From Bacteroidota bacterium (GTDB lineage: Bacteria > Bacteroidota > Bacteroidia > Chitinophagales > Saprospiraceae): a DNA stretch of 64,000 nt. The translations under genes and the position numbers were made by a program. The stretch covers positions 62,001 to 126,000 of the forward strand of contig CAUJDW010000007.1 in NCBI GenBank assembly GCA_963169455.1, in the 5' to 3' direction. Positions 1 through 7,554 of this stretch are shown here, piece by piece. How positions within the stretch are numbered: the stretch's first letter is position 1; the number at the start of each line of letters is the position of its first letter. Below the pieces are notes generated by a model. It saw only the letters and a list, made by a program, of their open reading frames with translations, was not told where the DNA came from and made no database searches.

Positions 1-64
1 CAAAGGAGCCCTGTCCGAAGAGGAATTTCAACAAATGAAACGGAAACTGCTGGAGGAACTTTAA
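1..64 (+). CDS. C-terminal end of a SHOCT-domain protein (partial)
   Basis: The first bases read in frame as about 20 residues (GALSEEEFQQMKRKLLEEL) followed by TAA at 62-64. This matches the short C-terminal SHOCT motif, typically a G-x-L-[ST]-x-E-E-F/Y pattern followed by a basic helix, found at the ends of many otherwise unrelated bacterial proteins. The rest of the gene lies outside the window, so the function of the full protein cannot be stated. Confidence 0.6.
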   Translation, partial: KGALSEEEFQQMKRKLLEEL

Positions 65-265
65 GCATCGGAAATCGGAAGTTGAGCGAAGCAAAATCCC
101 GTGCCGACTGTAAGGATGCCGGCTTAGTGAGCGTGCAGCCATCAGCGCATGCTTGAAAGCCCTCTTTTTTTTTCGACACGCCTGCCTGGCGCGCGAGGCC
201 TGCCAGGCAGGGAGCCAAACAGAGTATACAGGGAGTTGCACGGAGCACCAAACAACAAATGAGCC
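65..265. repeat. Intergenic region with a 10-bp perfect inverted repeat
   Basis: This 201-bp gap lies between the ends of two convergent genes. It holds a perfect inverted repeat, CCTGCCTGGC at 181-190 and its complement at 202-211, separated by 11 bases, plus a T9 run near 165-174. The hairpin could serve as a terminator for either gene, but the T-run precedes it on the plus strand, so it is not a classical intrinsic terminator. No coding potential is seen. Confidence 0.4.
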
Positions 266-3200
266 CTAGCCCACCACCTCCACCGAGCTGAACCCATTCC
301 CCTTTTTCTGCACCACGACCTGGGTGGAGATACGCTCCTTCAGCGCTTTGACGTGCGAGATGATTCCGATGGATTTGCCGCCCGCCTGCAGGTTTTCGAG
401 GGTGGAGATAGCCAGGTCGAGCGTATTCTCGTCCAGTGAGCCGAAGCCTTCGTCTATGAAGAGAGACCGGATGCGGGTGTTGCGGCCCGCCAGGTCGCTC
501 AGCCCCAGGGCCAGGGCGAGGCTGACCAGGAAGCTCTCTCCGCCGGAGAGGGTATTCATGGAGCGGCGGTTGTCGGCCTGGAAGGTGTCGATGATGTCCA
601 GTTCCAGGCTGTCGTCGCTGCGTTTGTCGATGAGGTAGCGGCCGTTGAGTTTTTCCAGGTGGCGGTTGGCCAGCTGAGCCAGTTTTTGCAGGGTGAGGCC
701 CTGCGCGAAGATGCGGAACTTCTTGCCGTCGGCCATGCCGATGACCTCGTTGAGGCGGGCCCAGCGGTTGAACTCGCGGGTTTGCTGTTCGATGCGGGCC
801 ATCAGTTCCTCGGCTTTCCGGCTGCGGGCCTCGTGCTGGCCCAGCTTCTCATTCAGGGCGCCGATGCGCTGTTGCAACTCCCCGAAAAGAACTTCCTGCT
901 CGCGCAGCCGGGCTTCGAGCAAATCCGGAGCTTCCGTTGTCAGCTTCTTCTCCCGTTCGGCTTCGAGTTCCTCCTGGATATTTGTCAGGGAAAGCCGTGC
1001 TTCTGCCTCAGCCCGTTGCAGGGCGCTGAGGAAGGCCTCCAATTCCTGAGCTTCCGGGGAAGGAAGCAGGGATTCCCGCAGGCCGTCAATGGTTTCGAAG
1101 CCGGATTTGCGGGCTTTGGCCGACAGCGAGGCCTTCAGTTCCTGCACCCGCGCCGAAGCGCTTTGCCAGGCGTCCTTTTTCTCCGTCAGCGATTGCCGGG
1201 CGCCAGCCAGGGACAGGCTGGCCCGGCTGAGCTGCTGCCCGGCCGCTTCCAGTTGCTGCTCCCGGGCTTCCAATTGCTGCCGGGCCTGCTGGCGCTCCTG
1301 CCGGGGATCCTTGTCTTCGAAGAGTTCCCGGCGTTTATCCTGGAGGGCAGACAGTGAGGCCTGCTCCTGCTCCAGGCGGGTGAGCTGTGCGGCCAGGCGC
1401 TCCTGCAGTTCGGCAACCTGCCGGCTCATATCTTCGTATTTCTGCTGCGCCAGTTCCAGTTCCCGGTTCACGCGGCCGTCTTCTTCCAGGCGGCTTTCCC
1501 ATTCGGTTTTCCGGGCCTGAAGCCCCTCAAAAACCTGGGCTGCCGTTTCCAGGCTGAACGCCTGGCCGTATTTTTTCAGCAGCTTGTTCAGTTGCTGCAC
1601 GCCTTTTTCGAATTTCACCAGAAGCTTGGCCGCCTGTTGCCGCCGCTCCTGCAGGCTTTGCTCCAGCAGGCGGATCTCCGTATCCTGGTCTTTGAGGCGG
1701 TTGGCGGTTTCCTGGCGCCGGCTTTCCTGCTCATCCAGTTGGCTGATCAGGGTTGAAAGGCGGTTGCGGGACTCCTGCCGTTCCCGGATCAACAGCCCGG
1801 ATTCCTCGATTTGCCGGGCCAGCAGGTGGTTGCGGGCCAGGGCGAATTGCTGCCCCCCAAGTTCCGGCGCCACCCTGGCGATTTTGCTTTCCAGCGCTTC
1901 GATTTTTTCGAGCTGCCGGCCCGCCTGCCCGCTCAACTGCCGGAGTTCGCTGCCTGCAAGTTGCTCGATCTGGAGTTCAATGCCATCCTGCTGTTTCAGC
2001 AGGGCCCGGTGCCGGCTGTACGCCTCATCGTGGTGTCGCTGGGCTTTGTCCAGTTCTGCTTTGGCCTGGCCGGCAAAGGGTTTTACCGGCTTTTCCCGGA
2101 AAGGATGATGGATGGAAAGGCATAGCGGGCATGGATCGCCATCCCTGAGTGCAGCCCTGTCTTTTTCGTAATTGGCGATCAGCAGTTGTTGCTGGTAGAT
2201 GTTGTTTTTGAAATCCAGTTGTTTTTTGACAGCGTCGAGCTCTTCCAGCGAGTTCATGATCTCCTTGTGGAGGGCCAGTTCTTCATTCTGCAGGTTTTCC
2301 AGCTGCTCCTCGTAGGCGGACAGGTCGGCCAGGAGGCGCTGGTATTCTTCGTTGAGGCGGTGCAGTTGTTCCAGGTTCTGCTTTTGCTGGCTGAGCTGTT
2401 CGATCTCGCGGTGCAGCAGGCCCAGCAGTTCGCTTCTGCCCTGGGCGAAGTTGGGGGGTACGTTTTTCCGGAAATCCGCTTCCAGCCGGGCGCCGGCCTG
2501 TTGTATCTGCTGCAGTTCCTCTGCAATGCGCTGCCTGGCCTGCCGGCCCTCTTCCAGTTGCCGCTCGAGTTTCCCGGCCTGCTGTTCCGCCTGCTGCCGC
2601 TCTTTGAACAGGCCCCGGAGTTCCTCGCGGTGCTGCTGAATGGCGGGCAGTTGTTCCACCAGGGAAGCGTATTGCCGGTTGGCCTTCAGCCATTCCCGGA
2701 GCTGCTGCCCGGATGCTTTTAGTTGCCCGATGCGCTCGGCCAGTTCCTGCCCGGCCTTTTGCTTGCCGGCCAGTTCGGCCTGCGCGGCTTCTAGTTCGCG
2801 GCGGCGGGCTTCCAGGGGTTCCCTTTTTTCCCTGATTTCCACATCCATGGCCATCACCTGTTCGATTACCGGCTCCTGCTCACTGAAGGCCGCCCGGGCG
2901 GCGGCCAGGAGTTTTTGGGCTTCCTGCTGCTGCGCTTTGGCCGAAGCTTCCTGCACCTCCAGTTGTTCCACCGAAAGCGCCAGTTGGCCCACCGCTTCCT
3001 CCATCGTTTTTTGCCGGGTGAGGGCTTCATCCAGCAATTGCAGTTGCCCTTCCAGGGGCTGAGCCTGCCGGTGGCGGGCCAGGCGCCCGAAATCGGGCGC
3101 GGCCTGCTCAACGGCCTGCTCTGCTTCCCGAACCCGGGCAGACAGGGCTTCCTCCCGCTGCCCGAGCTGCTGAAGCTTTTTCTGCCAGTTCACCTGTTCG

Positions 3201-3928
3201 CGCAGGCCGTCCAGAGACTGCCGCCGGGCTTCGGCTTTTTGCTGTTTTTCCTGCCGCTCTTCCTGCAAGGCCGCCACATCTTCGGCAGAGAGCAATTCGA
3301 GCGAATCCCGTTCCTGCTCCAGGCCGGCGAGTTGCTGCTGTTCGATCTTGAAGCGCTCGTATGCCGCTTTCGACAAACGGGTGTAGATTTCCGTACCGGT
3401 GATGCGCTCCAGCAGCTCGCTCCGCTCCCGTTCGCCGGATTGCAGAAAAGCGGCGAAATCGCCCTGCGACAACATGACCGAACGGCAGAAGCGGCCATAG
3501 TCCAGCCCGGCCACCTCTTCGATCACCAGGTCTGCTTCCCGCACCTTCTCCGCCAGTATCTCGAACTCGCCCTTCTGCGGGTTCCAGCGGGATACCTGCC
3601 GCTCGGGGCCCAGGATATTGCCCTCCTCCTTCTTATGCGCCCGCCAGATGTTCCACCTGGCCCGGTAAGTTTCCCCATTCGCTTCGAATTCCACCTCCGC
3701 CAGGCTCTCCACCGCCCCGTAGGACATCACTTCGCGGACTTCCTTGTTGCGGTGCACCCTGCCGTACAGCGCCAGCGTAATAGCGTCCAGGATGGTCGTT
3801 TTGCCCGCTCCGGTGTCTCCCGTAATGGCAAAAAGCCCTACCTGCCCAAGCGGCGCCGCACTGAAGTCTATCGTCTGCCTGATGCGCAGCGAGTTGAGGT
3901 TGTGGATGGTTACTTTCAGTATCTTCAT
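266..3928 (-). CDS. sbcC: Exonuclease SbcC, SMC-like DNA repair ATPase
   Basis: This is the large subunit of the SbcCD (Mre11-Rad50 type) nuclease, which opens hairpins and processes DNA ends. The 1220-residue protein has the expected order: N-terminal Walker A GDTGAGKTT (residues 37-45), a long Gln/Glu/Arg-rich coiled coil, a zinc-hook CPLC at residues 600-603, a returning coiled coil, the ABC signature LSGGES (1127-1132) and Walker B around D1159-E1160 in FIDEGFGSLD. The start at 3928 (MKILKVTIHN) gives the usual SbcC N-terminus; a longer open frame to 4141 adds 71 residues with no family resemblance. The nuclease partner gene sbcD, usually just upstream, is absent on both sides. The gene is divergent from the methyltransferase at 4140. 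Family assignment is secure. Confidence 0.95.
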   Translation of the reverse strand: MKILKVTIHNLNSLRIRQTIDFSAAPLGQVGLFAITGDTGAGKTTILDAITLALYGRVHRNKEVREVMSYGAVESLAEVEFEANGETYRARWNIWRAHKKEEGNILGPERQVSRWNPQKGEFEILAEKVREADLVIEEVAGLDYGRFCRSVMLSQGDFAAFLQSGERERSELLERITGTEIYTRLSKAAYERFKIEQQQLAGLEQERDSLELLSAEDVAALQEERQEKQQKAEARRQSLDGLREQVNWQKKLQQLGQREEALSARVREAEQAVEQAAPDFGRLARHRQAQPLEGQLQLLDEALTRQKTMEEAVGQLALSVEQLEVQEASAKAQQQEAQKLLAAARAAFSEQEPVIEQVMAMDVEIREKREPLEARRRELEAAQAELAGKQKAGQELAERIGQLKASGQQLREWLKANRQYASLVEQLPAIQQHREELRGLFKERQQAEQQAGKLERQLEEGRQARQRIAEELQQIQQAGARLEADFRKNVPPNFAQGRSELLGLLHREIEQLSQQKQNLEQLHRLNEEYQRLLADLSAYEEQLENLQNEELALHKEIMNSLEELDAVKKQLDFKNNIYQQQLLIANYEKDRAALRDGDPCPLCLSIHHPFREKPVKPFAGQAKAELDKAQRHHDEAYSRHRALLKQQDGIELQIEQLAGSELRQLSGQAGRQLEKIEALESKIARVAPELGGQQFALARNHLLARQIEESGLLIRERQESRNRLSTLISQLDEQESRRQETANRLKDQDTEIRLLEQSLQERRQQAAKLLVKFEKGVQQLNKLLKKYGQAFSLETAAQVFEGLQARKTEWESRLEEDGRVNRELELAQQKYEDMSRQVAELQERLAAQLTRLEQEQASLSALQDKRRELFEDKDPRQERQQARQQLEAREQQLEAAGQQLSRASLSLAGARQSLTEKKDAWQSASARVQELKASLSAKARKSGFETIDGLRESLLPSPEAQELEAFLSALQRAEAEARLSLTNIQEELEAEREKKLTTEAPDLLEARLREQEVLFGELQQRIGALNEKLGQHEARSRKAEELMARIEQQTREFNRWARLNEVIGMADGKKFRIFAQGLTLQKLAQLANRHLEKLNGRYLIDKRSDDSLELDIIDTFQADNRRSMNTLSGGESFLVSLALALGLSDLAGRNTRIRSLFIDEGFGSLDENTLDLAISTLENLQAGGKSIGIISHVKALKERISTQVVVQKKGNGFSSVEVVG

Positions 3929-4139
3929 ATTCGCTTTCTGCCTTTCCAATGAGGGATTCCCGCACCGGCCTCCCGGATTTGCATAGCAATATAGCAATAT
4001 GGCAATCTCCTGCCAAATTAGCCTCATCCATACCTCTACACCATACGCCCTTGTGTTGCACACTGCCAATATTTTTTTAAAACCGGGGCGGAAACGCCTG
4101 CATTCCCTATTTTGCAGCCGTAAGAAAAAGCAGCACCAC

Positions 4140-5057
4140 ATGGAAGCATCAGCTCCGCCCTTCCTGAATCTCCTGCGCAGCCCCGACGACGGCCAGCCTC
4201 TGGTTTGGGCCGGCGGCAGGCTGCAAACGCCGGATGGCAGCTTTTCCTACCCAGTGGAAGGCGGCGTACCGGCCCTGCTTCCGCAACAGGCCCGGGAAAG
4301 CTTCCGCCAGGCCGAACAGCACGAGCGTTTCGGCTCCCGCTTCTTCTACGTGGATCACTACCAGGCCGATGCCGAACTCTTCGATTACTTTGAAGATTTC
4401 GAAGACGGAGCCGCCGTCCATGAAACGCGGCGCCTGCACGAAACCATAATCTCAGAGGCGCCGAAAAGCGCCGGCCCGATTCTGGACGTGGGCTGCGGCA
4501 AGGCCTGGGTAGCCCAGCACTTCTGCCCGAAAGGCGCCACCGTTTTTTCCATGGATATTTCCACCGTGAATCCCCGGCGGGCCATAGAAAAATACCCCTT
4601 TGACAAGCACTACGGCCTCGTCGCCGACGCTTACCGCCTGCCCTTCCGCGAGGAAGCGTTCGGTTGCATCATCGCCTCCGAGATCATCGAGCACGTGCCC
4701 GACCCGGCCGAATTCATGGCCTGCCTGATGCGGGTGCTGCGCCCAGGCGGGAAGCTCATCATCACCACGCCCTACAACGAAAAAATACAATACTACCTGT
4801 GCATCCACTGCAACCGCCCAACGCCCGAGCATGCCCACATCCACAGCTTCACCATGAAAAAACTGCTGGCGCTGGCGCCGATGGATATGGCGGGGGCGCA
4901 CCGCATCTACACTTTCGGCAACAAGGCCCTGATCAGGCTGAGGACGCATGTGCTGCTCCGCTTCCTGCCCTTCGCGCTCTGGCGGCTGGCTGACGGGGCG
5001 GCGAACCGGCTGATCAGGAAGCCATCGCGCATTTTATTCAGCCTGGAACGGAGATAA
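4140..5057 (+). CDS. SAM-dependent methyltransferase with Trm112-like N-terminus
   Basis: This 305-residue class I methyltransferase begins with a Trm112/UPF0434-like segment (residues about 10-48, LLRSPDDGQPLVW followed by a YPVEGGVPALLP-type turn) but lacks the zinc-binding cysteines. Motif I is ILDVGCG (114-120), an acidic residue (MDIS) follows for the ribose, and the later IIASEIIEHVPDP and LRPGGKLIITTP segments are typical of Methyltransf_11 enzymes. The ATG at 4140 was chosen because the sequence becomes family-like there; the open frame extends upstream to 3999 without similarity. The substrate is unknown; relatives act on quinones, lipids and sugars. Confidence 0.8.
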   Translation: MEASAPPFLNLLRSPDDGQPLVWAGGRLQTPDGSFSYPVEGGVPALLPQQARESFRQAEQHERFGSRFFYVDHYQADAELFDYFEDFEDGAAVHETRRLHETIISEAPKSAGPILDVGCGKAWVAQHFCPKGATVFSMDISTVNPRRAIEKYPFDKHYGLVADAYRLPFREEAFGCIIASEIIEHVPDPAEFMACLMRVLRPGGKLIITTPYNEKIQYYLCIHCNRPTPEHAHIHSFTMKKLLALAPMDMAGAHRIYTFGNKALIRLRTHVLLRFLPFALWRLADGAANRLIRKPSRILFSLERR

Positions 5058-5086
5058 AAAGTGGGAAAGGCCCCGATATTCCTTCA

Positions 5087-5174
5087 TTAAGCCACAATTA
5101 AGCGCAGATTTAGCCGGCTTTAGCGGCCCTTTATCCGCCTTTAAGCCAGCCTTAAGGCGGGCGGGCCATCTTTG
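5087..5174 (+). promoter_or_regulatory. Seven phased TTAAGCC-like iterons and a -7-like element
   Basis: Seven copies of a TTAAGCC-like motif start at 5087, 5098, 5110, 5120, 5131, 5141 and 5152, spaced 11, 12, 10, 11, 10 and 11 bp, i.e. one helical turn. The copies read TTAAGCC, TTAAGCG, TTAGCCG, TTAGCGG, TTATCCG, TTAAGCC and TTAAGGC. A CATCTTTG at 5167-5174 is one base from the Bacteroidota -7 consensus TAnnTTTG and would place the last iterons over the -33 region. SARP regulators (OmpR-like winged helix + BTAD) are known to bind direct heptamer repeats about 11 bp apart near the -35 region, and such a regulator is encoded at 7555-8787. That it binds here is inference. The last two copies also form an imperfect hairpin (5135-5160). 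Confidence 0.55.
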
Positions 5175-5265
5175 CCTCAGGTTCTTGAAACGGCTAAGGC
5201 CGCAAACAAACATTCTTAATTAACCCCGGCGTCCGGATTCACGATCTACCCCAGGAACCCATCTG

Positions 5266-5733
5266 ATGAAGGCGCCAAAAACCAAAGTTGTTATGTTGAC
5301 CGTAGAAAATGTAATTCCCAAGAGCATGTTCGCCATCAGTGGCAATGTACACCTGCACGAAGGCGCTTCCACCGCCGACCTGCCGGACACCGCACCGGTA
5401 AACATCGTCCAGCGCGACCAGAACGTCTTCGTCCACTTCGTATGGAGCCAGTCGGGCTGGCTGGGCAAGCTCCTCTCTTCGAGCTGCAAGTGGGAGGCCC
5501 GCGTTTACCTGGAGCAGATGGGCGCCGGCGAAGTCGCCAACCCCGCACCGGTAAGCATCTCCTTCAAGAAGGCTTCCAGCGCCAGCTACAGCGGCATCGT
5601 GACCATCCCGGCCTACACCCTGCCGCAGGGCGCCTACAAGGTGATCGCCACCCTGATGCTGCAAGGCCCGCTCGGCCCCACCCCGATCGCCGCTTACGAA
5701 GACATCGGCGTACTTCAGGTGTACGAAGATTAA
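5266..5733 (+). CDS. Unknown small protein with Ig-like beta-rich pattern
   Basis: I do not recognise this 155-residue protein. It has no signal peptide or membrane segment and is predicted cytoplasmic. Alternating hydrophobic segments (VFVHFVW, WEARVYL, YSGIVTIPAYTLPQGAYKVIATLML, IGVLQVYED) suggest a beta-sandwich. Its last ~85 residues resemble the C-terminus of the next gene: KWEARVY versus KYDAFVY, TLPQGAYKVIATLML versus GLPGGLYRLTAIVHL, then a short final strand. The two genes are therefore probably paralogous in that part and may act together. It is preceded by the iteron array at 5087-5158 and followed by a strong terminator at 5837, which suggests its own transcription unit. An in-frame ATG at 5293 is an alternative start. 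Confidence 0.7.
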   Translation: MKAPKTKVVMLTVENVIPKSMFAISGNVHLHEGASTADLPDTAPVNIVQRDQNVFVHFVWSQSGWLGKLLSSSCKWEARVYLEQMGAGEVANPAPVSISFKKASSASYSGIVTIPAYTLPQGAYKVIATLMLQGPLGPTPIAAYEDIGVLQVYED

Positions 5734-5836
5734 TAGCTTCATGCCCGCGAAGCGAAGCATCCGGAAGCTATTGTACCGGCGACACCGGCCTTCCTGAAGA
5801 TGCCGCTACAACGCGGGAGGGTTATTAATTGGAAAA

Positions 5837-5862
5837 GGGGCTGCCGCCGGCGGCCCCTTTTT
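5837..5862 (+). terminator. Intrinsic terminator
   Basis: A 9-bp GC-rich stem (5837-5845 pairing with 5849-5857, one G-T wobble) with a 3-base loop is followed directly by TTTTT. It lies 100 bp after the gene ending at 5733 and just before the start at 5890, so it should insulate the two neighbouring genes from each other. Confidence 0.8.
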
Positions 5863-5889
5863 CGTCCTATTTTTTCACTCCAAAAAACA

Positions 5890-6852
5890 ATGAAGATCAT
5901 GACCGATAAAGCCATAAGCAAGGCCATCGAAGGCAGCGCCCCCGGCGGGCCTGCTTTCGGCGCCCATACGGATGTGGAGCAGGAAAAGTCCTACGCCTAT
6001 TTTGTCAACCAGCAGGGCCGCCTGCTGCTGCTCAGCAAGCCCTACAGCTCGGAACGGTTCGCCGAATCCGCTCTTCAGCGCTTCCGGGAAGGCAGGTTTA
6101 CGGCATCCCTCTGCGAAGACGAGCAGGGCTGGTACCTGGAAATCAAAACCGAGGGTGGCAAATTATTCGCCACCAGCCCCACTTTTGCCAGCGAAGCCGA
6201 AGCGGCCAGTGCATTGGAGGAAGTGGAAGCCGGAGAAACCAAATCCGGGCCGCCCAACTTCCAGCCCGCCCCGGAAAAAGTCGCCGCCCGGGAAATTCCA
6301 CCTGCCGCCGGGCAGAGCGGGGGCCCTCCGCGCTATAGTTTCCGGCTCGATTTCTACAAAGCCGAGAAAGGCGCTCCGGTTCGCGGGCGGATCGAGTACT
6401 CCCTAACCCAGGAAAACGCAGCTTTCAATGGGCTCGACATGGAATTCGTGCGATCCTTCGTGGCCAGGCGCATCCAGGAAGCCGAAGCGCCCCCGGTACA
6501 GTACAGGGAAGGCGGCATCCTGATCATCGAAAACGGCAGGCCTGTCTCCCAGGGCTTCCTGGCAACCGCCCAGCTTTTCGAAGCCGAGCTGGCGCTGGAT
6601 GTGCCCGGCGGGGAAAAATACGATGCCTTCGTTTACGCCAGGCCGCTGGCAGGCGGGCAGCAAACCCTCATCGGCAGGAAACGCGGGCAGGGAGGGCCGG
6701 TGCGCCTCCGGATTTTCCCCGGCGGGCTGCCCGGTGGGCTGTACCGGCTCACCGCCATTGTACACCTTGAACAGGCCGACACCAGCTTCGCCTTGTCCAG
6801 CCAGCTGTTCCACCTCATCGATGAACCGGAAGCGGAATCCGTTACTGTTTGA
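5890..6852 (+). CDS. YegP/DUF1508-like tandem-module protein with beta-rich C-terminus
   Basis: This 320-residue protein appears to contain two YegP (DUF1508)-like modules: residues about 36-75 (YFVNQQGRLLLLSKPYSS, then an Ala/Glu helix) and about 78-120 (WYLEIKTEGGKLFATSPTF, then SEAEAASALEEVEAG). A proline-rich linker leads to two beta-rich segments; the final one (VRLRIFPGGLPGGLYRLTAIVHL) resembles the C-terminus of the upstream gene 5266-5733. No signal peptide is present. YegP modules are small alpha/beta units of unknown function. The start at 5890 (MKIMTDK) is chosen because the open frame further upstream runs through the terminator hairpin. What the pair does is unknown; surface or stress roles would be guesses. 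Confidence 0.7.
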   Translation: MKIMTDKAISKAIEGSAPGGPAFGAHTDVEQEKSYAYFVNQQGRLLLLSKPYSSERFAESALQRFREGRFTASLCEDEQGWYLEIKTEGGKLFATSPTFASEAEAASALEEVEAGETKSGPPNFQPAPEKVAAREIPPAAGQSGGPPRYSFRLDFYKAEKGAPVRGRIEYSLTQENAAFNGLDMEFVRSFVARRIQEAEAPPVQYREGGILIIENGRPVSQGFLATAQLFEAELALDVPGGEKYDAFVYARPLAGGQQTLIGRKRGQGGPVRLRIFPGGLPGGLYRLTAIVHLEQADTSFALSSQLFHLIDEPEAESVTV

Positions 6853-7376
6853 TATCTTGGACTGTTGAGATGCCGGCGTTCAGTGAATGGGCGGCATCTC
6901 AACAGCAACGGCTTTTGCCGGCCCTTTCCCCCCTTTTTACCCGGCCGAGGGATTTATCCGGCTGCAGTAGCAGACGTGGTGAGGACGAGCCGCTCCCCCA
7001 CTCTTGTCCAGGTGAAATTTCAGCCTTCAAAACCGGAAACGCCCAAAGCCCGAAAAAGCTGCAGGGTTCTACCTGTTTCCAGGTATTGCCGGCCTATTCC
7101 TTTCCCCGATCTTTGTACCGGAATTCCCCCTTTGTTGCCGGGTATCGGCCAATGTCCTATTCCATCCGCCCGGGCCGGAAGCGGGGAAAAAATTTTCATT
7201 AAATTTATTGGAAACCGGAACGCCCTGAAAACTATGAGAAAATCCATCCTTTCCCGCTTTTCCGCCACTTCCCCGGTACATTTTCAATTGCACCGCGGCG
7301 CGATAATTGCAATTTCGGGTAACGCAAAGCACCCTTGAAGGGATTAAGAGGAAAAAATTGCCCCACCTGATTCCCC
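6853..7376. repeat. Non-coding stretch with a perfect 14-bp inverted repeat
   Basis: No convincing gene lies between 6853 and 7554. Just after the stop at 6852 there is a perfect inverted repeat, CTGTTGAGATGCCG (6862-6875) and its complement (6892-6905), with a 16-base loop; it is terminator-like but lacks a T-tract. A short imperfect direct repeat with core AAACCGGAA occurs near 7030 and 7211. Open frames here are Pro/Arg-rich with no family resemblance. The right part of the gap is the repeat element at 7377-7498. Confidence 0.5.
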
Positions 7377-7498
7377 TAAATAGTTGGACACATTTAGCAG
7401 AACAATATAACAATCCAACAATATAACCCCAGGAACAATGCTATTGACGCCGTATTTCCGAAGCAGTAGGAGTTACAATAAATGTGCCCAACTACTTA
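7377..7498 (+). mobile_element. MITE-like element, copy 1 (122 bp)
   Basis: This segment is nearly identical to 41887-42014 apart from a 6-bp indel and a few substitutions. The ends are inverted repeats: AGTTGGACACATTTA at the left against TAAATGTGCCCAACT at the right (one mismatch). Both copies begin and end with TA, as expected if a TA dinucleotide target was duplicated, a feature of IS630/mariner-type elements. It carries no gene. It sits 56 bp upstream of the SARP-like regulator, so it may contribute to or disturb that promoter. The source transposase is not in the window. Confidence 0.7.
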
Positions 7499-7554
7499 TT
7501 TTCGGCCGGCCTGAAAAAGGCCCCTGTAATATTTGAGAAACGCCAAAAAACCGA

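Noticed and set aside
3981-4004. AT-rich CAATATAGCAATATGG-type runs upstream of sbcC and also near 57340 and 61770
   Set aside because: They are short, differ from each other, and look like ordinary AT-rich leader sequence, not copies of the MITE.
6865-7338. A 157-codon frame in the gap before the SARP-like gene
   Set aside because: It is Pro/Arg/Ser-rich with no hydrophobic pattern or family motif, and starts within the 14-bp inverted repeat.
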